Below are positions 46,374 to 57,250 of a DNA stretch of 64,000 nt, piece after piece. Source of the DNA: Sporosarcina sp. PTS2304 (lineage in GTDB: Bacteria > Bacillota > Bacilli > Bacillales_A > Planococcaceae); NCBI RefSeq assembly GCF_003351785.1, contig NZ_CP031230.1, positions 930,001 through 994,000 of the forward strand. The letters run 5' to 3'. The notes under the pieces were generated by a model. It saw nothing but the letters and a program-made list of their open reading frames with translations. It was not told the DNA's origin and did not search any database. The translations under genes were made by a program, and so were the position numbers. Numbering within the stretch: the first letter of the stretch is position 1; each line of letters starts with the position of its first letter.

Positions 46374-47723
46374 ATGTCCAATCAAACTTTTTTAACCGTT
46401 CAAGCGCTAACTAAATATGTCAAACGGAAATTCGATGCCGACCCACATTTGCGCAATGTCTATGTGAAAGGCGAATTGTCGAACGTGAAACTTCATCCGA
46501 CAGGGCATATTTACTTTACATTAAAAGACGATAAAACAAGAATCCAAGCAGCTATGTTCAGAGGGCGCTCCAGTAGTTTGCATTTTAAGCCGGAAAATGG
46601 CATGAATGTATTGATTACGGGAGATGTGACGGTCTATGAAGCGGCAGGCTCCTATCAATTGTACGTACAGACAATGGAACCGGACGGCATAGGTGCACTC
46701 TATCTAGCCTTTGAACAGTTGAAAAAGAAGTTACAGCAAGAAGGACTTTTTGAAACGAGATGGAAGCAACCGATTCCGCAAATCCCTCGACGGATCGGGA
46801 TCATTACGGCCGAATCTGGTGCAGCTTTACGTGATATGTATTCGACCATCAACCGCCGTTTTCCGATGGCGGAGATGTTACTGTTTCCTGCGCTCGTGCA
46901 AGGAAAAGGGGCAGCGCCTTCGATTGTGAAAGCGATTGAACAAGCGAACCGCACGGCAGAGGTTGACGTCCTATTAGTCGGACGCGGCGGCGGGTCGATT
47001 GAAGATTTATGGGCATTTAATGAAGAAGACGTCGCTCGGGCGATATTTTCAAGCAGAATTCCTATTATTAGTGCGGTCGGTCACGAAACGGATACGACGA
47101 TCGCTGACTATGTAGCGGACTTACGTGCCCCGACACCTACTGCAGCTGCTGAGATGGCGGTTCCAAATCAACTGCAATTAATTCAGCATTTGAAAAATCA
47201 GCAACGGTCGATTTTTTTAGCTGCGCAGACAGTCGTTCGACAATTGAATAAACGTTTAGAAACTGCACAGTCTGCTTATCCTTTGCAATATCCAGACCGT
47301 CTTTACCGACCGTTTATCGAGAAGCTAGACTATTTAGAAGAGCGGTTACGTCGCAGCAGTGCGAGCATGATTCAAGAAAAACGCCAGCAATTTGACCGAT
47401 TGTATGCAGGATTCCAATACTATACGCCGATTCGTCGGATACAATTGGAGCAACAGCAGACGCAACAATTGGAGCTACGTTTACAGCTTGCAGCGGAGCA
47501 GACGATGAAGTCAAAGCAACAACGATTCGTGTCATTACTGCGTATGATGCAGGCGCTCAATCCGCTTCAAGTAATGGAAAGAGGATTTTCTATAGGCTAT
47601 CAGGAAGGTGAAGTTGTGAAATCAATCGAAGACGTGGCGATTGGTAAAGAACTGACGATTCAAGTAACAGATGGAACGATTGAAACTATAGTCGAAACGA
47701 TTATTCCTAAGGAGGTCAAGTGA
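46374..47723 (+). CDS. xseA: Exodeoxyribonuclease VII large subunit
   Basis: 449 residues. N-terminal OB fold (VYVKGELSNVKLHPTGHIYFTLKD), the catalytic domain with RRIGIITAESGAALRDM, GRGGGSIEDLWAFNEEDVARAI and SAVGHETDTTIADYVADLRAPTPTAAAE, then a long coiled coil. Binds several XseB copies and degrades single-stranded DNA from both ends. The stop overlaps the xseB ribosome site. Confidence 0.96.
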   Translation: MSNQTFLTVQALTKYVKRKFDADPHLRNVYVKGELSNVKLHPTGHIYFTLKDDKTRIQAAMFRGRSSSLHFKPENGMNVLITGDVTVYEAAGSYQLYVQTMEPDGIGALYLAFEQLKKKLQQEGLFETRWKQPIPQIPRRIGIITAESGAALRDMYSTINRRFPMAEMLLFPALVQGKGAAPSIVKAIEQANRTAEVDVLLVGRGGGSIEDLWAFNEEDVARAIFSSRIPIISAVGHETDTTIADYVADLRAPTPTAAAEMAVPNQLQLIQHLKNQQRSIFLAAQTVVRQLNKRLETAQSAYPLQYPDRLYRPFIEKLDYLEERLRRSSASMIQEKRQQFDRLYAGFQYYTPIRRIQLEQQQTQQLELRLQLAAEQTMKSKQQRFVSLLRMMQALNPLQVMERGFSIGYQEGEVVKSIEDVAIGKELTIQVTDGTIETIVETIIPKEVK

Positions 47724-47725
47724 CG

Positions 47726-47968
47726 ATGGCTGAAGAAAAAGAATTGCAATTTGAACAAGCGATGCATCAACTAGAGGAAATCGTGCAGAAATTGGAAGCA
47801 GGGGACGCGCCGTTAGATGATACAATCACTTTATACAAGCGCGGAATGGAGCTTTCAGCGCATTGCCAAAAGAAATTACAACACGCAGAAAAACAATTGA
47901 TTCGAATGATCGACCAAGAAGGTAATGAAACTCCATTTGACCCGACAGCAGGTGAGACGAATGAATGA
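47726..47968 (+). CDS. xseB: Exodeoxyribonuclease VII small subunit
   Basis: 80 residues from ATG at 47726 with AAGGAGG nine bases before (a GTG at 47720 is too close). Two-helix hairpin with LEEIVQKLEAGDAPLDDTITLYKRGMEL, the family core. Overlaps ispA by eight bases. Confidence 0.95.
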   Translation: MAEEKELQFEQAMHQLEEIVQKLEAGDAPLDDTITLYKRGMELSAHCQKKLQHAEKQLIRMIDQEGNETPFDPTAGETNE

Positions 47969-48845
47969 AATGTTACGTACATTTATGGATGAGCAAATTC
48001 CGCTCATTGAAAGCGAATTGACCCGTCAATTAGCAAAAGCGGATATTCCCGATGTGTTGCATGAATCGATGACGTACTCCGTGGAAGCTGGTGGCAAACG
48101 GATTAGACCATTGCTGTTGCTTGCAGTATTACATGACTTAAATTCAACGTCGGCTGATGCTTTCACCGTAGCAGCGTCAGTAGAATTTATACATACGTAC
48201 TCATTGATCCATGACGATTTACCATGCATGGATGATGATGATTTCAGAAGAGGAAAGCCTACAAATCATACCGTCTTTGGTGTGGATGTAGCGACACTTG
48301 CGGGAGATGCGATGCAAACGTTAGCTTTTCAAGCGCTTGCTGACTTGCGCGCAACCGACTCATCGGATGCATTGGAATTAGTCGGCCTGTTAGCGAAAGC
48401 TTCTGGCGCTCAAGGTATGGTAAAGGGTCAAGTGCTGGATATGAAAGGTGAACAACAACTACTGCCGTTAGAAGAATTAGAAGAAGTACATATTCACAAA
48501 ACAGGTGCGCTGTTGTCGTATTGTATCGAGGCGGGCGCTGTATTAGCACATGCGACCGAAGAACAACGCACGCAATTACGACGTTTTTCGAAAAATATCG
48601 GCTTAGCTTTCCAAATTCAAGACGATATTTTAGACGTAACGGCAACGACAGAACAATTAGGGAAACCTGCAAACAGTGATACGACGAGCGGAAAGTCCAC
48701 ATATCCTTCCCTTTTAGGCATCGACGGAGCGCGTGCGCAATTAACTATGCGCCATGAAGAAGCGCTCGACGCATTACAGAGTATCGGTTTAGAAAATTCT
48801 GTTTTACGCTCGTTAGCGGATTACATTATCGAACGAAATATGTAA
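47961..48845 (+). CDS. ispA: Farnesyl diphosphate synthase (polyprenyl synthase)
   Basis: 294 residues from ATG at 47961 (the longer frame would overlap xseB by 44 bases). First Asp-rich motif DDLPCMDDDD with RRGKPTNH, second QIQDDILD, and GGKRIRPLL for IPP binding. Makes the C15 precursor for undecaprenyl phosphate, menaquinone and heme A. Directly upstream of dxs in the isoprenoid block. Confidence 0.95.
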   Translation: MNEMLRTFMDEQIPLIESELTRQLAKADIPDVLHESMTYSVEAGGKRIRPLLLLAVLHDLNSTSADAFTVAASVEFIHTYSLIHDDLPCMDDDDFRRGKPTNHTVFGVDVATLAGDAMQTLAFQALADLRATDSSDALELVGLLAKASGAQGMVKGQVLDMKGEQQLLPLEELEEVHIHKTGALLSYCIEAGAVLAHATEEQRTQLRRFSKNIGLAFQIQDDILDVTATTEQLGKPANSDTTSGKSTYPSLLGIDGARAQLTMRHEEALDALQSIGLENSVLRSLADYIIERNM

Positions 48846-48996
48846 TGTGAGAACATAATATTTGTGTCGGACTCGGTTACTGTTATAATGTAGAAACAAA
48901 CAGTACACTTGACATTTGATTGGAAAATACAAGGTGTTTCAACTGATCGTTCCGAACGAATAGAACGAATTACTTACTTGATGAAGGTGTGTGATC

Positions 48997-50898
48997 ATGA
49001 TGGATCTTACAACGATTACGAATCCATCTTTTATAACAGAGCTCGATAAGGACCAGTTACTGGAATTGGCGCAAGATATTCGTCACTTTCTTATTGAAAA
49101 TTTATCCGTAACGGGTGGTCATATCGGCCCGAATCTAGGTGTCGTCGAGTTAACCATTGCATTGCATCGGACATTTGATAGTCCGACTGATAAAATTTTA
49201 TGGGACGTCGGACATCAATCCTATGTTCATAAAATTTTGACAGGTCGTGCAGGCGAATTCGATTCACTTAGAACATATAAAGGATTAAGTGGATTCCCGA
49301 AAATGGCAGAAAGCGAACATGATGTGTGGGAGACTGGACATAGTTCCACTTCTTTATCGGCGGCGATGGGTATGGCGGTTGCGCGTGATATAAAAAAAGA
49401 AAAAAGTTATGTCATTCCCGTGATCGGCGATGGTGCGCTGACAGGTGGAATGGCGCTTGAAGCGTTAAATCATATCGGTCATGAAAAAACAGATATTACG
49501 GTTATTTTGAATGATAATGAAATGTCTATTGCGCCAAACGTCGGTGCGCTACATTCCATCCTTGGAAAATTACGTACGGCTGGCAAATACAATAACGTAA
49601 AAGATGAACTGGAGTTTTTATTGCGTAAAATTCCTGCAGTGGGCGGTAGAGTCGCCACAGCTGCTGAACGTGTAAAAGACAGTTTGAAATATTTAGTCGT
49701 CAATGGGGTGTTTTTCGAAGAACTCGGATTTACGTATTTGGGTCCGATTGACGGGCATGACTTTGTCGAATTGGAACGTTCTCTTCAGTATGCGAAGAAA
49801 ATGGAAGGTCCGGTTTTACTTCACGTCATTACGAAAAAAGGGAAAGGTTATAGCCCCGCTGAAATGGATAAGATCGGTACGTGGCACGGAACAGGCCCTT
49901 ACAAGATCGAGACGGGAGATTTCGTTAAATCCCCGACTAAAGGTCCAGCTTGGAGTGCGTTAGTTTCTGAAACAGTTCGCAAGTTGGCACGCGAAGATCG
50001 TCGGATCGTTGCGATCACGCCTGCGATGCCTGTCGGTTCTAAGTTGGAATCATTTGCGGCGGAGTTTCCTGATCGATTCTTCGACGTTGGGATTGCTGAA
50101 CAGCATGCGACCACGATGGCTGCTGGACTCGCGGCGACAGGAATGAAACCGTTCCTTGCGATTTATTCTACATTCCTTCAGCGTTCGTACGACCAAATGT
50201 TGCATGATATTGCACGTCAAAAGTTGAATGTCTTCATCGGAATCGACCGTTCTGGCTTAGTCGGTGCGGATGGCGAGACACATCACGGGATTTACGATAT
50301 TGCGTTTTTACGTCATATGCCGAATGTAGTCATTATGATGCCGAAAGATGAAAATGAGGGTCAACATATGGTGAAAACAGCGATGGAGTATTCAGAAGGT
50401 CCGATTGCTTTACGTTTCCCTAGAGGTAACGGCTATGGGGTGCCGATGGATGAAGAACTTCATACGATTCCGATCGGGACGTGGGAAGTGTTGAAAGAAG
50501 GTAGTGATGCGACGATTTTGACATTCGGAACGACAATCCCTATGGCATTTGCAGCAGCAGAGCAGATGAAAAAGCAAGGGAAAGATGTCTCGATCGTCAA
50601 CGCACGTTTCATCAAGCCGCTCGATACCGATTTATTGGACGAATTATTTGTTGCGGGTAAGCCGATCATTACAATTGAAGAAGCGGTTCTTGCGGGCGGT
50701 TTCGGTAGCGCGGTGCTGGAGTATGCGGAACAAGTTCATCACCAGTCCTCTATTATTGAACGTATCGGTATTCCGGATAAATTTGTTGAACATGGCAGTG
50801 TGGATGAATTATTAAAAGAAATTCACATGACCCCTGATTATGTAACGGATGTAACGATGGCAGCCATTACACAGGCAGCAGAAAGAGAAACCGTATGA
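48997..50898 (+). CDS. dxs: 1-deoxy-D-xylulose-5-phosphate synthase
   Basis: 633 residues from ATG 48997 with GAAGGTG seven bases before. ThDP motif [18 protein letters not shown] ... NDNEMSI; the transketolase His in [27 protein letters not shown]; and the C-terminal LPD domain. First enzyme of the MEP isoprenoid pathway. Overlaps tlyA by four bases. Confidence 0.97.
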   Translation: MMDLTTITNPSFITELDKDQLLELAQDIRHFLIENLSVTGGHIGPNLGVVELTIALHRTFDSPTDKILWDVGHQSYVHKILTGRAGEFDSLRTYKGLSGFPKMAESEHDVWETGHSSTSLSAAMGMAVARDIKKEKSYVIPVIGDGALTGGMALEALNHIGHEKTDITVILNDNEMSIAPNVGALHSILGKLRTAGKYNNVKDELEFLLRKIPAVGGRVATAAERVKDSLKYLVVNGVFFEELGFTYLGPIDGHDFVELERSLQYAKKMEGPVLLHVITKKGKGYSPAEMDKIGTWHGTGPYKIETGDFVKSPTKGPAWSALVSETVRKLAREDRRIVAITPAMPVGSKLESFAAEFPDRFFDVGIAEQHATTMAAGLAATGMKPFLAIYSTFLQRSYDQMLHDIARQKLNVFIGIDRSGLVGADGETHHGIYDIAFLRHMPNVVIMMPKDENEGQHMVKTAMEYSEGPIALRFPRGNGYGVPMDEELHTIPIGTWEVLKEGSDATILTFGTTIPMAFAAAEQMKKQGKDVSIVNARFIKPLDTDLLDELFVAGKPIITIEEAVLAGGFGSAVLEYAEQVHHQSSIIERIGIPDKFVEHGSVDELLKEIHMTPDYVTDVTMAAITQAAERETV

Positions 50899-51716
50899 AT
50901 GCACCGATAAAAAAGGAACGTGTAGACATTTTATTAGTGGAACGCGGCTTAACGGAATCGCGTGAACAAGCGAAACGTTCCATTATGGCAGGACTTGTCT
51001 ATTCAGATTCTGCACGAATAGAAAAGGCAGGGGAGAAAATTGCGGTTGACGCACCGTTGACTGTAAAAGGCCCTGCGATTCAGTACGTCAGCCGCGGTGG
51101 ATTGAAGCTGGAGAAAGCATTGGAAGTGTTTCCGATTTCTGTCGAGCAGAAAATTGTGCTTGATATCGGTGCTTCCACTGGTGGCTTTACGGATTGTGCG
51201 CTACAAAACGGAGCGAAGCATTGTTATGCGCTAGATGTCGGGTATAATCAGTTAGCTTGGAAAATCCGTCAACACGAACAAGTGACAGTGATGGAACGCA
51301 CGAATTTCCGGCACGCGACTGTCGAGTTGTTTACAGAAGGCATGCCGGAAGTGGCAACGATTGACGTATCATTTATTTCATTATCGTTAATTTTACCGGC
51401 ATTAAAGAAAATTATCGTTTCCGGTGGACAAGTCGTTGCTTTAGTGAAGCCGCAATTTGAAGCGGGAAAAGATAAAGTCGGTAAAAAGGGAATCGTTCGG
51501 GAAGTTTCCACCCATAGAGAAGTGCTGGAAAAAATCGCGAATATGGCGGTTGCTGAAGGGTTTTCTGTTAAAGGAGCGACCTATTCCCCTGTCACAGGTG
51601 GAGAAGGAAATATTGAATTTCTCTTTTATTTGGAATCGAGCGACGAGCCGGTGTCGGATTTTGCATCGGAAGACTTCCAGCAGTTAGTCAAACAAGCACA
51701 TAATGAGTTAACATAA
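50895..51716 (+). CDS. yqxC: TlyA family rRNA methyltransferase
   Basis: 273 residues. N-terminal S4 RNA-binding domain ([28 protein letters not shown]), then an FtsJ-like fold with [14 protein letters not shown] as SAM motif and the K-D-K-E type residues in the body. Relatives 2'-O-methylate ribosomal RNA. Coupled with dxs through ATGA. Confidence 0.92.
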   Translation: MNAPIKKERVDILLVERGLTESREQAKRSIMAGLVYSDSARIEKAGEKIAVDAPLTVKGPAIQYVSRGGLKLEKALEVFPISVEQKIVLDIGASTGGFTDCALQNGAKHCYALDVGYNQLAWKIRQHEQVTVMERTNFRHATVELFTEGMPEVATIDVSFISLSLILPALKKIIVSGGQVVALVKPQFEAGKDKVGKKGIVREVSTHREVLEKIANMAVAEGFSVKGATYSPVTGGEGNIEFLFYLESSDEPVSDFASEDFQQLVKQAHNELT

Positions 51717-51741
51717 CGCGCAAAGAGTTGCGCGTTTTTTG
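51715..51741 (+). terminator. Terminator after the TlyA gene
   Basis: Stem AACGCGCAA/TTGCGCGTT and T-run. It divides the isoprenoid block from argR-recN. Confidence 0.82.
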
Positions 51742-51787
51742 TATGGTATGTATAATTTTATGTTAGGACTCATAGGAAGCGGAGTGG

Positions 51788-52243
51788 ATGAATTTGAATA
51801 AAGGACAGCGACATATTCGCATTCGGGATATTATAACGAACAATGAAATTGAAACACAAGACCAATTAGTGGAAACATTAAAAAGTGCGGGAGTAGACGT
51901 GACACAAGCGACTGTTTCCAGAGATATTAAAGAGTTGCATTTGATAAAAGTACCGTCTCCGTCAGGTAATTACAAATATAGCCTACCTCCTGTTCACCGC
52001 TACAATACGGAAGAAAAGCTAAAGCGAATGCTAGAAGATGCGTTTATCGGTATTGACAGTGCCAGTCATTTTATCACATTGAAAACGCTTCCCGGGAATG
52101 CACAGGCTGTCGGTTCGTTAATCGACAACTTAGATTGGGACGAGTTGCTTGGAACGATTTGCGGAGATGATACGTGCTTAATCATTTGCCGCGAAGAGTC
52201 TAAGACGCTGTATGTGAAAGATAGATTATTATCGATGCTATAA
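51788..52243 (+). CDS. argR: Arginine repressor
   Basis: 151 residues. N-terminal winged helix ([27 protein letters not shown] ... [14 protein letters not shown]) and C-terminal hexamerisation/arginine domain with [15 protein letters not shown] and [14 protein letters not shown]. Orthologue of B. subtilis AhrC. Transcribed with recN. Confidence 0.96.
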   Translation: MNLNKGQRHIRIRDIITNNEIETQDQLVETLKSAGVDVTQATVSRDIKELHLIKVPSPSGNYKYSLPPVHRYNTEEKLKRMLEDAFIGIDSASHFITLKTLPGNAQAVGSLIDNLDWDELLGTICGDDTCLIICREESKTLYVKDRLLSML

Positions 52244-52259
52244 GTGAGGTGAGTCATTT

Positions 52260-53954
52260 TTGTTAAGTGAACTTTCTATTAAAAACTTTGCGATTATCGA
52301 GCAATTGGAAATTACATTTGATGAAGGATTAACAGTATTGACGGGTGAAACGGGTGCCGGAAAGTCGATTATCATTGATGCGGTTCAATTATTGGCGGGC
52401 GGACGCGGATCACAAGAATTTATTCGGCATGGTTCTAAAAAAGCTGAACTTCAAGGGATGTTCACTATCGATGAAACACAGTCGTCCGTTATGGAGCGTT
52501 TAGAGGAATTTGGGATTGAAGCCGAAGATGGAGTCATTATTCTTCGCAGAGATTTGAATACGAGCGGAAAATCGGTCTGCCGTGTGAATGGTAAGCTAGT
52601 GACGATTGCGATTTTACGTGAAATTGGTTCGTTGTTAATCGACATTCACGGGCAACATGAGAACCAAGAGCTGATGAATGAACGACGTCATATTCATTTG
52701 TTGGACTTTTTTATCGGGGAACCGATTGAACGTGCGATGTCTACATATAGTGAAATTTACGATAAATATAAGAAACTACAGCAAGTTATTGCGGCGAAAA
52801 CGCAGGATGAGCAACAGATTGCCCAGAAAATTGATCTATATCAGTTTCAATTGGAAGAGATCGATGCGGCGAATTTAGTCATCGGGGAAGAAGAGGAACT
52901 GGAGTCTGAACGTGTAAAACTTCAGCATTTCCACCGGATTTTTGATCGATTGAATACGTCTTATGAAGCGATCGCTATGGAGTCGCGTGGGCTAGACTGG
53001 GTCGGCAATGCGATGAGTGACTTGGAGGAAGCTGCTTCAATCGATGCCGAGTTGCAGCCGTTGTCAGAAACGGTCAACACGTCGTTTTATTCATTGCAGG
53101 ACGTTTCGCATGATTTGAAGCGTTTAATTGACAGCATGGAGTTCAATCCGGATCGCTTGAATTTTGTAGAAGAACGTTTGGCGTTATTTTTGACGTTAAA
53201 ACGAAAATATGGTAAATCATTAGAAGATATTTTATTGTATCGAGACAAAATTGCGGATGCGTTAGATCAATTAGTCAATCGTGACGAACGGTTGCATCAA
53301 AACCAAGAATTATTGACACAATACGTAAAAGACTTGGAAATTGAAGCGAATGAATTATCCGTAATTCGTAAAAAAGCAGCCCTTCGTCTTGAACGAGGAA
53401 TTGAAGAGCAACTAAAGCAATTGTATATGGATAAAGCGACATTTAAGGTTCAAATTAAGCAAAAAGAACCAAATCAATTCGATGCGACGGGTTTTGATGA
53501 AGTGACATTTATGATTTCCACGAATTTAGGCGAACCGTTGAAGCCACTGGCGCGCGTAGCTTCAGGCGGCGAATTGTCTCGAATGATGCTCGCGCTGAAA
53601 ACGATTTTCTCGCAGCACCAAGGTGTCACGTCAATCATTTTTGATGAAGTAGATACAGGTGTCAGCGGACGGGTGGCACAATCGATCGCAGAAAAAATTG
53701 CGATGATATCGAGCCACTCCCAAGTGCTATGTATTTCTCACTTGCCGCAAGTCGCTGCGATGGCGGATCATCATTATTTGATCAAAAAAGAAGTGCATGA
53801 TGGACGGACAACGACTGCCATTCATGATGTCATGGAGAAAGAACGAACTGAAGAACTTTCGCGTATGTTATCAGGTGCCGAAATTACGCCGCTGACATTA
53901 GAACATGCGAAAGAATTACTTGTGCTAGCCAATCAACGAAAGCAAACGTTTTAA
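52260..53954 (+). CDS. recN: DNA repair protein RecN
   Basis: 564 residues, TTG start behind GAGGTGAG. SMC-like: Walker A GETGAGKSIIIDA near 29-41, QHENQELM hinge-proximal motif, long coiled coil in the middle, signature ASGGELSRMMLALK and Walker B IIFDEVDTGVSG, then CISHLPQVAAMAD. Acts early at double-strand breaks on the nucleoid. Confidence 0.97.
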   Translation: MLSELSIKNFAIIEQLEITFDEGLTVLTGETGAGKSIIIDAVQLLAGGRGSQEFIRHGSKKAELQGMFTIDETQSSVMERLEEFGIEAEDGVIILRRDLNTSGKSVCRVNGKLVTIAILREIGSLLIDIHGQHENQELMNERRHIHLLDFFIGEPIERAMSTYSEIYDKYKKLQQVIAAKTQDEQQIAQKIDLYQFQLEEIDAANLVIGEEEELESERVKLQHFHRIFDRLNTSYEAIAMESRGLDWVGNAMSDLEEAASIDAELQPLSETVNTSFYSLQDVSHDLKRLIDSMEFNPDRLNFVEERLALFLTLKRKYGKSLEDILLYRDKIADALDQLVNRDERLHQNQELLTQYVKDLEIEANELSVIRKKAALRLERGIEEQLKQLYMDKATFKVQIKQKEPNQFDATGFDEVTFMISTNLGEPLKPLARVASGGELSRMMLALKTIFSQHQGVTSIIFDEVDTGVSGRVAQSIAEKIAMISSHSQVLCISHLPQVAAMADHHYLIKKEVHDGRTTTAIHDVMEKERTEELSRMLSGAEITPLTLEHAKELLVLANQRKQTF

Positions 53955-54069
53955 TAATCGACTTCCATCTAGGGTATGTAGTGCTTAGTCGGCTACTGTT
54001 TATTTTACCCTTTCATACTTTCTCAACGAACGGACATACCAATAGTATCTTTCGTTGAGGAGGTGAATC

Positions 54070-55026
54070 ATGGGATGGAATCGATCGTTTAAAACGTTTT
54101 TTGCTGTAGTCTTGATGCTCTGTTTTGTGCCTGTCAATGGCTATGCCCAAGAAGAATCGCTCATTCCGATGGGACATTCCATTGGTATTCAAATGGATTT
54201 AAGTGGGATCTACGTGACGAGTGATGTCAGCGTAGACCAACAGCACTTGTTGAAGAAAGGGGATATTATTCAACGACTGAATGGTGCGGAAACGAAACAA
54301 TTAGTCCATTTCGAACGTGCCATTCAAAAACAAATGCCCGCTACGATGACTCTCGACATTTTGCGTAATGGAGAAAAGAAAACACTCCAAGCAGATTCGT
54401 CGCTCATTAAGCGTGTCACACCATTCCTTAAAGACCGCACAGAAGGTACGGGTACGTTAACGTATGTGGATCCGAAGACAGGGACGTACGGTGCGCTAGG
54501 TCACCAAATCATCGACAGTACGTTGCAGACTGCTCCGTCTTTTGAAAAAGGGGCCATTTATTTGTCGGAGATTAGTCAAATTAAGAAAAGCTCCCCTGGA
54601 TTTCCTGGTTATAAAATTTCGTCTATCATTGATCAGAATAACTTGCTCGGAACGATTCGGATCAATAATGTGTATGGTATTTTTGGAAGTTGGAAAAATG
54701 CTTATCATAAAGTGTTGGCCGAGCCGCTCGAAATTATGCATCCCGTGGAGTTAAAGATCGGTCCTGCAGAAATTTTCACTACGGTGCAAGGGTCGAGTGT
54801 GGAGAAATTTTCGATTCGAATTACGAAAATTGAAGAAGAGCAATTCCATATTCTCTTAACGGATCCGATTTTATTGAAGAAAACAGGCGGTATTTTACAA
54901 GGTATGAGTGGTAGTCCTGTGATCCAGAATGGAAAGTTTGTCGGTGCGATTACGCATATGTTTGTGGACGAGCCAGAAAAAGGCGCGGCGCTTTTTCTGA
55001 AGACGATGCGGACGCATGAAAGATAA
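54070..55026 (+). CDS. spoIVB: SpoIVB serine peptidase (short form)
   Basis: 318 residues against about 426 in B. subtilis. Signal peptide/anchor about 8-26, PDZ about 35-108, S55 peptidase domain with His145 (GALGHQ), Asp265 and Ser280 (GMSGSP). The Asp-Ser spacing of 15 equals that in B. subtilis. The shortening is in the N-terminal part and between domains, and the end reads KGAALFLKTM where the family usually has GYGVHIEWML. Signals sigma-K activation from the forespore. In its normal place between recN and spo0A. Confidence 0.9.
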   Translation: MGWNRSFKTFFAVVLMLCFVPVNGYAQEESLIPMGHSIGIQMDLSGIYVTSDVSVDQQHLLKKGDIIQRLNGAETKQLVHFERAIQKQMPATMTLDILRNGEKKTLQADSSLIKRVTPFLKDRTEGTGTLTYVDPKTGTYGALGHQIIDSTLQTAPSFEKGAIYLSEISQIKKSSPGFPGYKISSIIDQNNLLGTIRINNVYGIFGSWKNAYHKVLAEPLEIMHPVELKIGPAEIFTTVQGSSVEKFSIRITKIEEEQFHILLTDPILLKKTGGILQGMSGSPVIQNGKFVGAITHMFVDEPEKGAALFLKTMRTHER

Positions 55027-55058
55027 GGTATAGAGCGTTGGAGAATAGTTCGTAGAAG

Positions 55059-55113
55059 AAGGGGCTGTCCAGAACGTCAGAGATATCTGATTTTCTGTGA
55101 TGGCTCTTTCTTT
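55059..55113 (+). terminator. Two-storey terminator after spoIVB
   Basis: Outer stem AAGGGGCTGTC/GATGGCTCTT (wobbles), internal loop, inner CGTCAGA/TCTGATTTT, then T-rich. Third member of the 36201/44074 group. Its first 11 bases equal the IS end at 11653. Confidence 0.7.
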
Positions 55114-55164
55114 TGGGAATATTTTGTATAAAATGATTAGTTATTGACTCTGCCTGCGTAGTTA

Positions 55165-55561
55165 TGTAAAAGAGTGTACGTGTGAGGATTCTCCTTGCGG
55201 AACCGGACGCTTTCCTGAGGGGACGCGGCGGACTCGCCAGAAGTGCTTTGGCGATTTCGCCTGTCGTCCTGATCCTCCAGGAGTCGCCGGTTCTTCCGGG
55301 AGAATCCTTGAGTTTGTGTCGGGAAGTCAGTTTGTGTTTGTCCAGAAGTTAGAGTGGCGGGAGTGACTTCTCCTTTGGTGGTGCAGAAAAAGAGTGTACG
55401 TGTGAGGATTCTCCCTGCAGAACCGGACGCTTTCCTGAGGGGACGTGGCGGACTCGCCAGAAGTGCGTTGGCGATTACGCCTGTCGTCCTGATCCTCCAG
55501 GAGTCGCCGGTTCTTCCGGGAGAATCCTTGAGTTTGTGTCGGGAAGTCAGTTTGTGTTCGT
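55165..55561 (+). repeat. Repeat B, two copies (opposite orientation to 40.9 kb)
   Basis: Copies end at about 55341 and 55561, a 220-base period. Arms AGGATTCTCC...GAACCGG and CCGGTTCTTCCGGGAGAATCCT. Core as in the other B units. Confidence 0.9.
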
Positions 55562-55690
55562 CCAGAAATAGAGTATGGTAAGCTCTACTTCCTGAACAGT
55601 GTAGATAAAGCTTTGGATTGCCTGATTGAATACATATAGAGTCATTGCTTGTTCCACTCAGTCCATCGAAATAGTCATAGTAGCTGATGT

Positions 55691-55937
55691 TGGTCTTTCA
55701 CCACATACAAAGAGTGATCAACCTGTCTTGCACACGCTAAGTTTCGGCTGAAGCTGGAAGACGATCGACTCCGGGAGGATCAGGACGACAGGTGTAACCC
55801 GCAGCGCTTGACGGTCCACCGCGTCCCGTCCCGAAAGCGTATCGTCTGGAAGCGCAAGCCGTAAGACTTTCTAAGTCAGCGTCACTTCATCCAAACCCCA
55901 TAGTCAAACTCGCTTTGAAATAAATCATTGAATGAAT
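55691..55937 (-). repeat. Repeat A, one copy, inverted
   Basis: The minus strand matches the 40.07-kb units, and homology continues into the left flank (CGAGTTTGACTATGG, then ATTCATTCA) seen before the first A copy at 39740-39770. With the B pair it is the mirror image of the large array. Confidence 0.88.
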
Positions 55938-56130
55938 GCTACATAACATGAATAATCAACAGGGATGGATGGAAAACATACTCATTTCTTCGTGCGAAAA
56001 TAAAATTGGACGGCTTCTCTTTTTATGAAAACAGTTGTGAAAATGGATGGAATCATTTTCCTTGCAAATTGAAAAAGTGGAAGGAAAACATGAACTTACA
56101 TAATTCAACAACGAGAAGAAAATAGAAAAA

Positions 56131-56137
56131 AGTCGAA
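56131..56137 (+). promoter_or_regulatory. 0A-box-like heptamer upstream of spo0A
   Basis: AGTCGAA followed by AAA differs from the Spo0A box TGTCGAA at one base and lies about 150 bases before the spo0A start. It may mark autoregulation. A sigma-H promoter was not clearly found. Confidence 0.25.
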
Positions 56138-56284
56138 AAACATAGAAACTGTCGGTCGGAAGTATCAATTTCATTATTCTTCTAAGTAAAACTAGAAATT
56201 CCAAAAAATTTAACTTACGATATGTAAAGACGCAAAACGTACGGCAGAAATTAATGGCCGACTTTATTTCAGGGGGAATGGGTA

Positions 56285-57079
56285 ATGGAAAACGTGAAAA
56301 TTGCAATAGTGGACGATAATAAAGAACTTGTGAAAACGATGATGTCTTATTTTGAGAAACATCCGCAAGTAGATGTGATTTGGACAGCGAATAATGGACA
56401 AATTTGTTTGTCGATGCTGGAAAAAGAACGTCCGGATATTCTGTTATTGGATATTATCATGCCGCATTTGGATGGTATCGGGGTGCTGGAAACTTTGAAC
56501 GAAACAAATGCAATGGGGGACATGCAAATCATGATGCTTACGGCGTTTGGTCAGGAAACCGTTATGTCTCAGGCAGCGAGTTTAGGCGCTTCGTATTTTA
56601 TGTTAAAGCCGTTTGAACCCGAGCGTTTGGTCAGCCAAATATTTAAAGTGGCAGGTAAGCCGAAAAATAATACGCAGTCATTTATCGTTCAAGAACCCGC
56701 GCAGACGACAGGGGTAGTGACGCAAAAAGTGTTAGATACGGCGATTACGTCGATGATTAAAGAGATCGGAGTGCCGGCGCATATTAAGGGGTACGCGTTT
56801 TTACGTGAAGGGATTACGATGGTGTATAACGATGTAGACTTGTTAGGGTCTGTGACAAAAATACTGTATCCGGATATCGCAAAAAAGTACAATACGACAC
56901 CTTCTCGTGTAGAGCGAGCGATTCGACATGCGATTGAAGTTGCTTGGAATCGCGGGAATTATGATTTGATTTCCAAAACATTCGGCTATACGGTGCATCA
57001 TTTGAAAAGCAAACCGACGAATAGTGAGTTCATCGCGATGATTGCGGATAAGATTCGTTTGGAGCATATGGTGAGCTAA
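56285..57079 (+). CDS. spo0A: Sporulation master regulator Spo0A
   Basis: 264 residues. Receiver domain with D10/D11, phosphorylation site D56 (LLLDIIMP) and Lys in MLKPF, a Gln/Thr-rich linker, and the C-terminal DNA-binding domain. The latter contains [46 protein letters not shown] and [23 protein letters not shown], nearly as in B. subtilis. Intact, so the commitment switch of sporulation is retained. Flanked on both sides by repeat blocks. Confidence 0.97.
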   Translation: MENVKIAIVDDNKELVKTMMSYFEKHPQVDVIWTANNGQICLSMLEKERPDILLLDIIMPHLDGIGVLETLNETNAMGDMQIMMLTAFGQETVMSQAASLGASYFMLKPFEPERLVSQIFKVAGKPKNNTQSFIVQEPAQTTGVVTQKVLDTAITSMIKEIGVPAHIKGYAFLREGITMVYNDVDLLGSVTKILYPDIAKKYNTTPSRVERAIRHAIEVAWNRGNYDLISKTFGYTVHHLKSKPTNSEFIAMIADKIRLEHMVS

Positions 57080-57101
57080 TATAGTGTTTACAACCAGTTG
57101 A

Positions 57102-57135
57102 AAGACCAGCGAATATAGATGTCGTTGGTTTTTTC
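57102..57135 (+). terminator. Terminator after spo0A
   Basis: ACCAGCGA/TCGTTGGT stem and six T. Confidence 0.75.
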
Positions 57136-57250
57136 TTTCCTGTTAGAATGAATAGTAGATTCTCTTTTCTAGTGTTTTCATCAAGCTCGTTGATTTTCTA
57201 AAAAGTAATGGCCTTTTGGAAATGAGATGTTCTTGACGGGTAGTTGTAAA

